Assembly (NCBI GenBank): GCA_003559095.1
Contig: PWMW01000040.1
Coordinates: 1-50,548, forward strand
DNA length: 50,548 nt
Source of the DNA: Clostridiales bacterium
GTDB lineage: Bacteria > Bacillota > Limnochordia > Darwinibacteriales > B1SED10-159
Direction: 5' to 3'
Shown: piece after piece, positions 8,818 through 16,402 of the stretch
Layout: each line of letters starts with the position of its first letter
Numbering within the stretch: the stretch's first letter is position 1
Notes under the pieces: generated by a model
Told to the model about the DNA's origin: nothing
What the model saw: the letters and a program-made list of their open reading frames with translations, nothing else
Database searches by the model: none
Made by a program: the position numbers and the translations under genes

Positions 8818-8832
8818 TTTTGCTGAGCAAAA
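8818..8832. promoter_or_regulatory. 15-base palindrome upstream of rnfC, possible operator
   Basis: TTTTGCT, one base, AGCAAAA: perfect 7-base arms about 22 bases before the rnfC start, in the 5' leader or promoter. Its position suits a regulator site, but no regulator is identified and the sequence is AT-rich, so chance is possible. Confidence 0.3.
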
Positions 8833-8911
8833 ACATACCAATACTATGTATTCGAGGACGAAAATAGATATCCTGCAACTCATCTTGCAGCCCCAGCGGC
8901 GCCCTGTCGTC

Positions 8912-9364
8912 TTACCAAGTGAAGTTGTGCTGACGCCAAGCTTCGTAAACAACGATGGCTGCCGTATTGGCCAAGTTCAGCGATCGTCCCTGCAGCATCG
9001 GAACGGTCAAATGGTTCTGTGGGCAATCATGGAGAATAGTCTGGGGTATGCCTGTGGTTTCGCTGCCGAAAACCAGATAATCCTGGGCTTGGTAACTCAC
9101 TTCATGATATCCTCGTTGGCCGCCGGTTTCGACGAAGTAAAGGTGGTGCTTTGGATCCACGGCTGCAGCAAAATCCAGCCAGCTATCGTGGACACGCACG
9201 TCCACATACTGCCAATAATCCAACCCAGCGCGCTTCATATGCCGATCAGCGAGAAAAAATCCCAAGGGTCGAATCAGATGCAGTGAACAGCCCGTAACGG
9301 CGCAGAGGCGGGCCACACTGCCGGTATTGGCGGGAATCTGCGGTTGGTAGAGAACGATATTCAC
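8912..9364 (-). CDS. trmL: tRNA (cytidine/uridine-34 2'-O)-methyltransferase TrmL
   Basis: A 150-residue SPOUT-class RNA methyltransferase. TrmL methylates the ribose of the wobble base in certain tRNA-Leu species with S-adenosylmethionine. The three SPOUT motifs are visible: ANTGSVAR near the N-terminus, YLVFGSETTGIP, and the knot-forming C-terminal PMLQGRSLNLANTAAI. A longer frame exists, but AAGGAG lies just before the GTG at 9364 and the shortened length matches the family (about 150-160). It lies between the envelope gene pair and the rnf operon, on the same strand. Confidence 0.92.
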   Translation of the reverse strand: MNIVLYQPQIPANTGSVARLCAVTGCSLHLIRPLGFFLADRHMKRAGLDYWQYVDVRVHDSWLDFAAAVDPKHHLYFVETGGQRGYHEVSYQAQDYLVFGSETTGIPQTILHDCPQNHLTVPMLQGRSLNLANTAAIVVYEAWRQHNFTW

Positions 9365-9399
9365 GGGCCAGCTCCTTCCTTCCGAACCTAAACGCGCAA

Positions 9400-9421
9400 A
9401 CTGGAGGCAATGACCTCCAGT
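9400..9421 (-). other. Stem-loop in the trmL leader
   Basis: ACTGGAGG and CCTCCAGT form 8-base arms around a 6-base loop, followed on the minus strand by TTTGCGCGTTT. It ends about 35 bases before the trmL start. It could be a weak terminator for the upstream barrel gene or part of the trmL leader. The rest of the interval 9365-9599 holds only one further small hairpin (9503-9520) and no gene. Confidence 0.45.
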
Positions 9422-9599
9422 GGCTGGCGATTCACTAAGACACTGCAAACGTGAACATAAGAACGAATCCGAGCCTATCCCAACAGGAACACGTGCCGGA
9501 GCCGGTCTTGCCGAAGACCGCCATCACTGCCCTAACCGGCGGCCCTACGTCCAGGCTTAGCAGATACAGGCAACGCCAGGCTGCAAAATGGCTGCGCGA

Positions 9600-10274
9600 T
9601 CAAAAGTGCCAGCGCAGCCAAAGCTGAACGTTCTCGTTGCGATAGCCAACTCCCAGGGACAGCGGCCAATCTTCTTCTTGCATGACTGCACGTACGTTCC
9701 ATTCGTCGGCCTGCCAGGAGGCAGCGAACCGAAAGGGAGCTCGTCTTGCCGCAAAGCGGAACTGAAGTTGGAGAGGTTCTGAACCCCAGGCCGCAGACAA
9801 ACGCCATCGCCCACCCTTATGCAGTTCAAGGAAGGGAACTGCCTGGTACAGAAAATGCTGTTCGGTAAGGCCGACTCTACCCACGATACCATAACCCCAG
9901 AAACCGGACCGTTGGACATACTCTCCCTCCAATCCCATCAGGATTGGAGATGCGAAACGGCGAGTGGTTGTGGCGAAGTCCAACGTATTGCCGGCGAAAC
10001 CTCCGTAGGCATAGGAGACCGACCCAACGGAGGTCCGTTCCAGCCAACGGATATATCCTTCTAACTGTTTGGATTCCCATCCCTGAATGACTAGAATATC
10101 CAAAACTTCCTCTTCGTAACCGATAAAGGACACCGGGCGCCGCTGCCGATCTGTATATGCCACGCCCAATTGCACTTCACCCTCATAACCGAAAATCAAA
10201 GACATCTCGGCCTGCGCCGGTGATGTCCAGAGAAGCAAGGTAACGAGGATTATAATTCCCAATTTCCAGTTCAA
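9600..10274 (-). CDS. Exported beta-barrel-like protein, probable outer-membrane protein
   Basis: Unrecognised 224-residue exported protein. It has a hydrophobic signal segment ending in SPAQA with probable cleavage before Glu. The rest is made of short alternating hydrophobic/polar stretches rich in Tyr, Trp, Phe and Gly, with no long hydrophobic helix, and the last residue is Phe in LWLRWHF. This is the pattern of a small outer-membrane beta-barrel with a C-terminal insertion signal. The TTG at 10274 is chosen because AAGGAG lies nine bases upstream and the signal peptide begins right there. It follows the LolA-like gene by 87 bases on the same strand. The outer-membrane location is inference. 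Confidence 0.6.
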   Translation of the reverse strand: MNWKLGIIILVTLLLWTSPAQAEMSLIFGYEGEVQLGVAYTDRQRRPVSFIGYEEEVLDILVIQGWESKQLEGYIRWLERTSVGSVSYAYGGFAGNTLDFATTTRRFASPILMGLEGEYVQRSGFWGYGIVGRVGLTEQHFLYQAVPFLELHKGGRWRLSAAWGSEPLQLQFRFAARRAPFRFAASWQADEWNVRAVMQEEDWPLSLGVGYRNENVQLWLRWHF

Positions 10275-10361
10275 GCAACTCAGCTCCTTTTTCCGTCTTT
10301 CCCAGCAGCCGTGTGGGCTGCACAACGCGATCCGCACGTAAGCCTTCATGCTTCTGTGGGC

Positions 10362-11033
10362 CTAGGGGCGAAACACCCGAACATCAGGCAGCGCTGCCAA
10401 CTCTTCACGGGAAAAACACTGGTCAAAGGTTACATTTCGTAGGGTCAACGTTCCCAGCAGAACGTCATCTTCATATACTTCAATCTGGTAAGGTACCCAA
10501 TCACTGTCCCGGAGCCAAATGCGCTGGGTCTGTTCTTCAATCCCAGTTACTTCCAGCACATATGTATAGCCTTCTTCTGAGTTCAGCACTTCCTTGATCT
10601 CTACATCATAATCATAGAAATCGAAGATCGCACCGAGGTTATCCATATCCAGGGGTATCCCCGCCTCCTGCCCCATGCTTTCCACATCGCGGATCATGAT
10701 CTGATCGGCGATGGGCAGGTACATTTTGATCTCCAGGGTTTCCTGATCAGCTACAATGATCTGTCCCCGCAGCACGCTGGGTTCTCTTAGTTCAAGCCGC
10801 ATCAGACCCCATTTTTGGCTGGCTTGGATGAATGCCACCGTTGTTACGGTGCGTCGCTGCTGCTTCTGCACGATCTCCACATCAGCGCTGAAGTCCTTCA
10901 AAGTCACAGCCCGTTCTTGGGCATGCTCGATAAGTTCATCCAGGCCTAAGGGTCCTTCGGTGGTCTTCTCTGCCAAGGAAGGATGTGCCAAGATAAGGAT
11001 GAACAATAATGCCAGATAGATCGGTCGCTTCAC
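10362..11033 (-). CDS. LolA-like outer-membrane lipoprotein-sorting family protein (COG2834)
   Basis: A 223-residue exported protein with a signal peptide ending HPSLA before Glu. The mature part resembles the LolA/LolB-fold group of COG2834: an amphipathic N-terminal helix region, then beta-strands with the sequence LRLELREPSVLRGQIIVAD, the IMIRDVESMG stretch, and a late IWLRDSDWVPYQIEVYED strand pair. Members of this group bind lipid or lipoprotein acyl chains between membranes or assist RND-type export. The GTG start at 11033 has AGAGGA about 10 bases upstream and gives a clean signal peptide. It is the first gene of a pair with the beta-barrel-like protein, which supports a joint envelope role. 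Confidence 0.7.
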   Translation of the reverse strand: MKRPIYLALLFILILAHPSLAEKTTEGPLGLDELIEHAQERAVTLKDFSADVEIVQKQQRRTVTTVAFIQASQKWGLMRLELREPSVLRGQIIVADQETLEIKMYLPIADQIMIRDVESMGQEAGIPLDMDNLGAIFDFYDYDVEIKEVLNSEEGYTYVLEVTGIEEQTQRIWLRDSDWVPYQIEVYEDDVLLGTLTLRNVTFDQCFSREELAALPDVRVFRP

Positions 11034-11111
11034 AAGATCACGTCCTCTTTTGACTGTGTCCCCACAAGATTCGCTGCGGCTCTGCGCAGCATGTACGTCT
11101 CCGAAAAGGAC

Positions 11112-11140
11112 TTGCATCCGGTTCCATACAGGTGTAAAAT
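11112..11140 (+). promoter_or_regulatory. SigA-type promoter of fmdB
   Basis: TTGCAT (11112-11117), a 17-base spacer, then TAAAAT (11135-11140), 31 bases before the fmdB start and followed by the AAGGGAGG ribosome site. The spacing is ideal and the -10 box is 5 of 6. Confidence 0.7.
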
Positions 11141-11171
11141 TGAGTCTAGACGAAAAAAGGGAGGATAAATT

Positions 11172-11402
11172 ATGCCCACATATGATTATCAATGCAAATC
11201 ATGCGGTCATTTTGAAGTTACCCAGAGCATCAAAGACGATGCCCTGACCGACTGCCCAACGTGCGGCAGCTCTGTACAGCGACTAATTAGCAATAATGTC
11301 GGGATCATCTTCAAAGGCTCCGGTTTTTACATCAATGACAGCCGGTCCCAGTCCGAGAAGAAGGCGTCTGCGGACAAAGCGTCTTCGGACAAGGCCTCCT
11401 AG
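11172..11402 (+). CDS. FmdB-family zinc-ribbon protein
   Basis: A 76-residue protein with the N-terminus MPTYDYQCKSCGH and four cysteines in two CxxC pairs (C8/C11 and C28/C31) forming the FmdB zinc ribbon. FmdB was named for a presumed regulator of formamidase genes; the true role of the family is unknown. The C-terminal 20 residues are low-complexity with a repeated ADKAS/SDKAS unit. A good promoter and AAGGGAGG ribosome site precede it, and a strong terminator follows, so it is a single-gene unit divergent from the LolA-like gene. Confidence 0.9.
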   Translation: MPTYDYQCKSCGHFEVTQSIKDDALTDCPTCGSSVQRLISNNVGIIFKGSGFYINDSRSQSEKKASADKASSDKAS

Positions 11403-11469
11403 GGACGGGCTTTCTCGGCCCGTGACGGACGGAGACCAATGCTGTCTGTCAGCAACCTGCAGCCTTTCA

Positions 11470-11502
11470 CCACCCTCCAAATTACCTGGAGGGTGGTTTT
11501 TT
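11470..11502 (+). terminator. Strong intrinsic terminator of fmdB
   Basis: Perfect 10-base GC-rich arms (11470-11479 and 11487-11496), a 7-base loop, then six T. The T-run overlaps the stop codon of the convergent hydroxyacid dehydrogenase gene. Confidence 0.9.
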
Positions 11503-12442
11503 AGTAGCCCACTTCAGGCACCACTACGTTAAGCAGTGGCTCGCCACGGCGGAATCGACGCCAATTGGCGAAGAAAATGTCGAGGCCTCGTTCCACGTGG
11601 TAGGGTGTATTACCGCTGTTATGCGGTGTCAAGATCACGTTGTCCAGATCCCAAAGACGGCTGGACGGGGGCAGCGGTTCCACCGCCGTTACATCCAAAG
11701 CAGCGCCGCCTATTTCCTGGGTTTCCAGCGCCTTTATCAAGTCAGCTTCCGGTAGCAGGGACCCGCGACCCACGTTCACGATCACAGCGTGGTTCGGAAG
11801 CATCTGCAGCCTCCGCAGCGGCAGCAATCCTTCAGTGAACTGTGTGTGAGGCAGTGAGCAAACGAGAAAGTCCAGGTTGGGCAGGATGTCGTCGAGGTCC
11901 GTATACGGATAGACAGCATCGACCCAATCATCGGGTTTTCCCGGACTGCGGCGAATGGCGGTCAATTGGCAGCCAAAGGCTTTCAATCGCTTGGCTGTCT
12001 CACGGCCAATATCTCCGTATCCCAAAAGCCCCACATGGCTGCCATATAACTCGCCAAAGGTATACGGCCACTCCCATTGGTGCTGCTTTTGAGCATCCCG
12101 GGCCTTGTGGAGGCCGCGGGTGAAGGTGATCATCATACCGACGATCTGCTCAGCGATATTCGGGCCAAAGATCCCCGAGCCGTTGGTCAGTACCATATCT
12201 GGATTTCCCCATGGAACTGCCAGAACACCTTCCACGCCAGCGTAGGCAGTCTGCAGCCACTGCATGGCAGTGGCCTCCTGCAGCAGAGACGGTGGTACAA
12301 ATCCCAGACCGACGTCAGCGTGCTCAATCATGGCGGCGGCTTCTTGTTTATTACGGCTCACCAACAGCTGGGCGCCGGTCTCAGCAGCAATGCGGTCCAG
12401 CCATTCTGGTGTCAGATCATCCCAGACAATCAATATCTGCAA
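11501..12442 (-). CDS. D-2-hydroxyacid dehydrogenase (NAD-dependent)
   Basis: A 313-residue member of the D-isomer-specific 2-hydroxyacid dehydrogenase family, which interconverts 2-oxoacids and D-2-hydroxyacids. The Rossmann motif GYGDIG is at 141-146, and the catalytic triad is R226 (NVGRGSL), E255 (AVEPLPPSS) and H274 (LTPHNSG). The N-terminal substrate domain has the loop TAYAGVEG that is common in the GhrA/phosphoglycerate-dehydrogenase-like subgroup. The exact substrate cannot be read from sequence. The start is TTG with AGGAG upstream. It is the last gene of a minus-strand run. Confidence 0.88.
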   Translation of the reverse strand: MQILIVWDDLTPEWLDRIAAETGAQLLVSRNKQEAAAMIEHADVGLGFVPPSLLQEATAMQWLQTAYAGVEGVLAVPWGNPDMVLTNGSGIFGPNIAEQIVGMMITFTRGLHKARDAQKQHQWEWPYTFGELYGSHVGLLGYGDIGRETAKRLKAFGCQLTAIRRSPGKPDDWVDAVYPYTDLDDILPNLDFLVCSLPHTQFTEGLLPLRRLQMLPNHAVIVNVGRGSLLPEADLIKALETQEIGGAALDVTAVEPLPPSSRLWDLDNVILTPHNSGNTPYHVERGLDIFFANWRRFRRGEPLLNVVVPEVGY

Positions 12443-12580
12443 GGGCAGTCACTCCTATGAAAAAGTTTAGATTTATCGCAGCCAAAATCATTTCTATGCA
12501 GGTTTCTGTTTGAATGCATTCGAGATTCAACGGCGATTGCCTGCCTCGGTTGGTAAAAACCAACAAAATATGCGCGTCCG

Positions 12581-14014
12581 CTACGGCAGGACAATAGACG
12601 GCCGGCGAATTCGGAAGATGGTATCGTCACCCTCACCCTCCACGGTGACTTCAGGACGAGGGCGAAAGTCTGGAGCAATCACCCTTGGTACCGGAAAGGC
12701 TGGCCGCACCGGCGTAACACCGGGTACGGAGACGCCTTCCCACTGCTCTCCGGGCTGATGGAACCAGAGTACGCCCTTCTCATTCCACAGAAGTTTTTCC
12801 ACTCCGCGGCCGGCGGAACCCACCAGCACATCCGTCTGCCCGCCAATGTAAGCAAGCTTAATGTCCACGGACCCATCCTCAGCGGCCCGAGCGTAGACCA
12901 GCCGCTGCCCACTGGATTCCCAAGCCAAGCTGAGAAACTCGCCCGCCGGGATCTGACGCCAAGGGGTCTGTCCGCGGCCATACCGATCCAACAGCCAAAT
13001 GCCAGCATGACTCCGGGTATCTTTGCCTGCCACAGCCAAGTATTGGCCGTCGGGGCTCCAATGAGCCGCAGAGACCTCCGAGAAATGCTCGGGCCAGGAG
13101 CGGTATTCCGCATTCTGCCCATCCCAGATGCGGAGGTTATGGGCGCCATGGTGCTCCTCGAACGACAGCGTGTAGCGCCCCAGGGGATCCTGCACTAAGG
13201 CTGTATAGGGTGTCGTCTGCTCAGCCAGAGTTTGGCTGGGAATGGGCTCCCAATAAGAGGTAGCCTGCTCTTGGAGGCGCGTTTGGCGCTCCACCTCATC
13301 CGGATGTGACCGAAACCATGCCATGGGCAGCTGCCCTCGCTCTAGCTGGCGAAGAAAGTCCATGGCGTACACAGAACCCATGGGGTCGAAGCCAGCCTTG
13401 ACGGCCAGATCCATACCCATGGCATCGGCTTCAAATTCCGCTTCGCGACTCCAACCCGACCTTGTCATCTCCACCAGCACGGCTCCTGCCGTCCGCACCG
13501 CATCGTGATTATATAGATCAAAGAAGATAAGACCCAATTCTACTAACAAGGTCAAGCCCAACTGACGGGCCAAAGCCTGGACGCCGTGGCGCAACTCGAC
13601 ATGGGCAATCTCGTGTCCCAGCACTGCAGCCACGGCCTGCGGATCGCCGTTCATATGCTGCAGCAGACCCCGTGTCAAGAAGATGTAGCCACCCGGCAGG
13701 GCAAAGGCGTTGATCTGGGGTGTGTTCAGAATTGTTAAAGTGTACTCCACATCACGGCGCTGGGCAGCGCCGTCCAATCGCTGGAAGATTTCGTCGATCA
13801 CCACATATTGCGGGAACGGTGGATAATATTCTCCGCCGTACTGCTGCAGGATCTGCTCGGCAGCCTGCTCACCTATGCTTTTCTCAAAAGTATTGAGTTT
13901 GACCTCTTCTTCCTCCGCTGCGACACTGGTGACCATGAGGAGGAAAGCCACCAAAGCCATAATCAGGAGCGCTGCAGCGCTGTGGTTGGCTCTGCCACCA
14001 CTGCTATTCCGCAT
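12581..14014 (-). CDS. Secreted M48-family zinc metalloprotease with C-terminal beta-propeller-like region
   Basis: A 477-residue exported protease. A signal peptide or N-terminal anchor (about 12-33, ending SVAA) is followed by a peptidase M48 domain with HEIAH at 134-138 and the third-ligand region EAEFEADAMG at 191-200. The family cleaves or chaperones misfolded envelope proteins; BepA in Escherichia coli acts on outer-membrane assembly. Instead of BepA's TPR repeats, the C-terminal 180 residues carry WD/TolB-like blades, e.g. AAHWSPDGQYLAVAG and LAWESSGQRLVYARA. GGAGGTGG directly precedes the ATG at 14014. The start overlaps the end of the upstream secreted protein by 11 bases, so the two are coupled. 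Confidence 0.88.
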   Translation of the reverse strand: MRNSSGGRANHSAAALLIMALVAFLLMVTSVAAEEEEVKLNTFEKSIGEQAAEQILQQYGGEYYPPFPQYVVIDEIFQRLDGAAQRRDVEYTLTILNTPQINAFALPGGYIFLTRGLLQHMNGDPQAVAAVLGHEIAHVELRHGVQALARQLGLTLLVELGLIFFDLYNHDAVRTAGAVLVEMTRSGWSREAEFEADAMGMDLAVKAGFDPMGSVYAMDFLRQLERGQLPMAWFRSHPDEVERQTRLQEQATSYWEPIPSQTLAEQTTPYTALVQDPLGRYTLSFEEHHGAHNLRIWDGQNAEYRSWPEHFSEVSAAHWSPDGQYLAVAGKDTRSHAGIWLLDRYGRGQTPWRQIPAGEFLSLAWESSGQRLVYARAAEDGSVDIKLAYIGGQTDVLVGSAGRGVEKLLWNEKGVLWFHQPGEQWEGVSVPGVTPVRPAFPVPRVIAPDFRPRPEVTVEGEGDDTIFRIRRPSIVLP

Positions 14015-14549
14015 ACGACCACCTCCACGAATCCAAGACTTTGTCCAACGCTTCTGGCGTTGGCTCCGTTTCGGATTGGGCCAGAGCTGCACTGACCAGC
14101 ATGCCTTGATAAAGGGCCAAAACCCTTGTCTCCATGACCCGCTGGCTCGAGTCCAGGCGGTAACTGTAGGCCAGACGCACAGCCTCAACTCCATCGAGGT
14201 TCAATGGCAGCGGCTCTGTCACCACTGCAAACTCTTTGAGGCCCCAGGGAGACTGGTACATGGCAGTGATCCGGTCAGCGGCTTCATAAAGATCGTCATA
14301 CGCTGCCTCTTGCACTTCCAAATAAAGGGCGGCCGGGGCTTCAGCTGCGTGATATACGTGCAGCTGCCAATCACTGCGGGCCACCTGCAGGATCCATCCT
14401 CGAGGCAGGAGAACGTTGAACAGTCCCATGGGTCCCTGCGCGGATGTCTGAGCCCCAGCATATGTCCCCGCAAGCAGGAGCAATGCCAAACCGTATACAA
14501 TGATCCTACTCCGCAGGACCTTCATAGGAAACCGACATGGCAGCAACAC
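14004..14549 (-). CDS. Exported protein of unknown function, possible Mog1/PsbP-like fold
   Basis: A protein of about 181 residues with a hydrophobic signal segment ending TYAGA before Gln. The mature part begins with a FNVLLPRGWILQV segment and ends with ALDKVLDSWRWSYAE. A short beta-strand with PxGW near the start and a closing helix with SWxW resemble DUF1795/PsbP/Mog1-fold exported proteins, but I do not recognise a specific family. The GTG at 14549 has AAAGGGG six bases upstream; an ATG at 14525 is an alternative. It overlaps the M48 protease start by 11 bases and may act with it outside the cell membrane. Confidence 0.62.
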   Translation of the reverse strand: MLLPCRFPMKVLRSRIIVYGLALLLLAGTYAGAQTSAQGPMGLFNVLLPRGWILQVARSDWQLHVYHAAEAPAALYLEVQEAAYDDLYEAADRITAMYQSPWGLKEFAVVTEPLPLNLDGVEAVRLAYSYRLDSSQRVMETRVLALYQGMLVSAALAQSETEPTPEALDKVLDSWRWSYAE

Positions 14550-14635
14550 AACGAACCCCTTTCCATCATCAAACAGGCTCAACCAACTGCAGAACATGTG
14601 TTCTTGAAAAATAAGGTACCCATAGGGAAAATTCG

Positions 14636-16390
14636 TTAGTTTATCACGGAATTCCTGCTTTGCTCATACACCAAGACCTCGGCAGGCATCTGCAGATCAG
14701 GATAATGGAAAAACAAGATCTGCTCCCGGCCGCAGCCTGGCCCTGGACCTTGGACCGCAGGCCGTGCCACCACGGTGGCTGGCACCTGCAGACTATGGAG
14801 ACGTTTGCGAATCTGCCGCGGACTGAGACCAGCGAATTGGGGAACCTGCGCAGCGAAATTGGAGGTCTCCAGCCATTGCTGGACAGCTTTGCCCGCGTCT
14901 TTGACACCCAGAGCCCCAGGCAGCGGCTGCGTACGGTGGTGGATCCGAAAATCCAGCGCAAGATAACTGCGCAGCAGCTCCTGCGGTACCGTACTGGCAA
15001 ACTCCAAAAGCAGTGGGTATAGCTCAACGGAACCGTGTTCCCGCAGCTGCAGGTCGTGCTGCTGCCACCATTGGGCAAAACTACTGAAGAAACTGTAGGC
15101 ACTGCCCTGGTAGTGGGAGACCAGCCACGGGAGAGTGTACGAGAAACGACCGGAGTTGAAGTAACGTTCTACCAAATCCTCCACAACATGCAGATGCTGC
15201 AGTTCGGCGAAATCAAGCCAAGGTGCAGCCAAGATTTCGTAAGGAGGGTGTTCCTGAAAGCAATAGCCCATGGTAGCGGCCTGTTGCCGCAGCTGAGAAC
15301 CCCGGAGGAACTTCAAAAAACCCAAATGGATCTTAGTCGGCTTCAGGTTGAACACAAAGTCCAGCGAACGTCCAAACATTGCCAACGTTTCCCCCGGCAA
15401 GCCAGCGATCAGATCCAGCATGATCCGAGTGGGCGTGGGGCCCGACCGGAGACTGCGGACGGCATGCTCCAGTCGCTTAAGCTTGCTGTTGCGCTGGACA
15501 GCAGCCAGAGCATCCTCGGACGCAGATTGGACACCGATCTCCAGTTGGAAGCGCTCCGCCGGGGCCTGGTTCAAGGCATCTAGTAGTGAATCTGTCAGGA
15601 TATCTCCCGTGATCTCCAGCTGAAAGCGAGTGTCCGTGTTCTGGCTGGCCAGCCAGCGGATCAGTGTTTCTGCCCGCCGGGGATCTGCGTTAAAAGTTCG
15701 GTCGACGAAGCGAATCTGTTTCGGACGCAGAGTCAATAAATGTTCCAGTTCACGCTGCACCCGCTCCAGCGGCAGATAACGAACCGGACCAGACAGCGAC
15801 GAAAGACAAAAACTGCAGCGGTAAGGGCAGCCCCGGCTGCTCTCGTAGTAGAGAACTTTGTTGTCCAGCTGGCCCAGCTTGCCACCGTAGGGCGAGCGCA
15901 GCAGCGCGAGATCCATCTGGTGGGGTAGTACCTGCTCGGTGCTGGGGTGGCTGCGATACACCAAGCCCGGGACAGACGGGCCCCAACGTTCAAGATCGTC
16001 AGCAGCGGCCAAGTGCAGCAGCAGCTGCCGCAGGGGTTCTTCCCCCTCACCCCGGATAATGAAATCTACAGCGGGGAGATGATGCAGATGCTCGCGGCAA
16101 TCATAGGACACCTCGGGACCGCCCAGAACGATGAGCAGTCGCGGCATCACCTTTTTGATATCTGTCACCAGTTTCTGCACCATGTCCCAGTTCCAGATAT
16201 AGCAGGAAATTCCCAGTACATCGGGGCGTTCGGCCACGATCTGCGCCAGAATCAGCTGCAGTGGCTGGTTAATGTTAAACTCCACCATCTCCGTCTGGGG
16301 AAATGTCGGTTTGACGTATTCCCGCAGATAGCGAACGGCCAGATTGGCATGGATGAACTTGGCATTGATGGCAGCCAGCAGCGTCTTCAC
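14636..16390 (-). CDS. B12-binding-domain radical SAM protein (DUF4080 type)
   Basis: A 584-residue protein. Residues 1-130 resemble a B12-binding domain, with GISCYIWNWD and the IVLGGPEVSY strand-turn. The radical SAM CxxxCxxC is C188, C192 and C195 in SRGCPYRCSFC. The C-terminal half matches the uncharacterised DUF4080 extension found behind such domains. Relatives include BchE-like and methyltransferase-like enzymes, but the substrate is unknown. It starts at GTG with GGGGAG upstream, 12 bases after the arginine deiminase stop, so the two genes form an operon. Confidence 0.88.
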   Translation of the reverse strand: MKTLLAAINAKFIHANLAVRYLREYVKPTFPQTEMVEFNINQPLQLILAQIVAERPDVLGISCYIWNWDMVQKLVTDIKKVMPRLLIVLGGPEVSYDCREHLHHLPAVDFIIRGEGEEPLRQLLLHLAAADDLERWGPSVPGLVYRSHPSTEQVLPHQMDLALLRSPYGGKLGQLDNKVLYYESSRGCPYRCSFCLSSLSGPVRYLPLERVQRELEHLLTLRPKQIRFVDRTFNADPRRAETLIRWLASQNTDTRFQLEITGDILTDSLLDALNQAPAERFQLEIGVQSASEDALAAVQRNSKLKRLEHAVRSLRSGPTPTRIMLDLIAGLPGETLAMFGRSLDFVFNLKPTKIHLGFLKFLRGSQLRQQAATMGYCFQEHPPYEILAAPWLDFAELQHLHVVEDLVERYFNSGRFSYTLPWLVSHYQGSAYSFFSSFAQWWQQHDLQLREHGSVELYPLLLEFASTVPQELLRSYLALDFRIHHRTQPLPGALGVKDAGKAVQQWLETSNFAAQVPQFAGLSPRQIRKRLHSLQVPATVVARPAVQGPGPGCGREQILFFHYPDLQMPAEVLVYEQSRNSVIN

Positions 16391-16402
16391 AGGCGGTCTC
16401 CC

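Noticed and set aside
9503-9520. Hairpin as terminator of the beta-barrel gene
   Set aside because: Perfect 7-base arms, but no T-run follows on either strand.
11417-11500. Short coding sequence after fmdB
   Set aside because: Only a terminator hairpin and non-coding bases are present; no start with a ribosome site.
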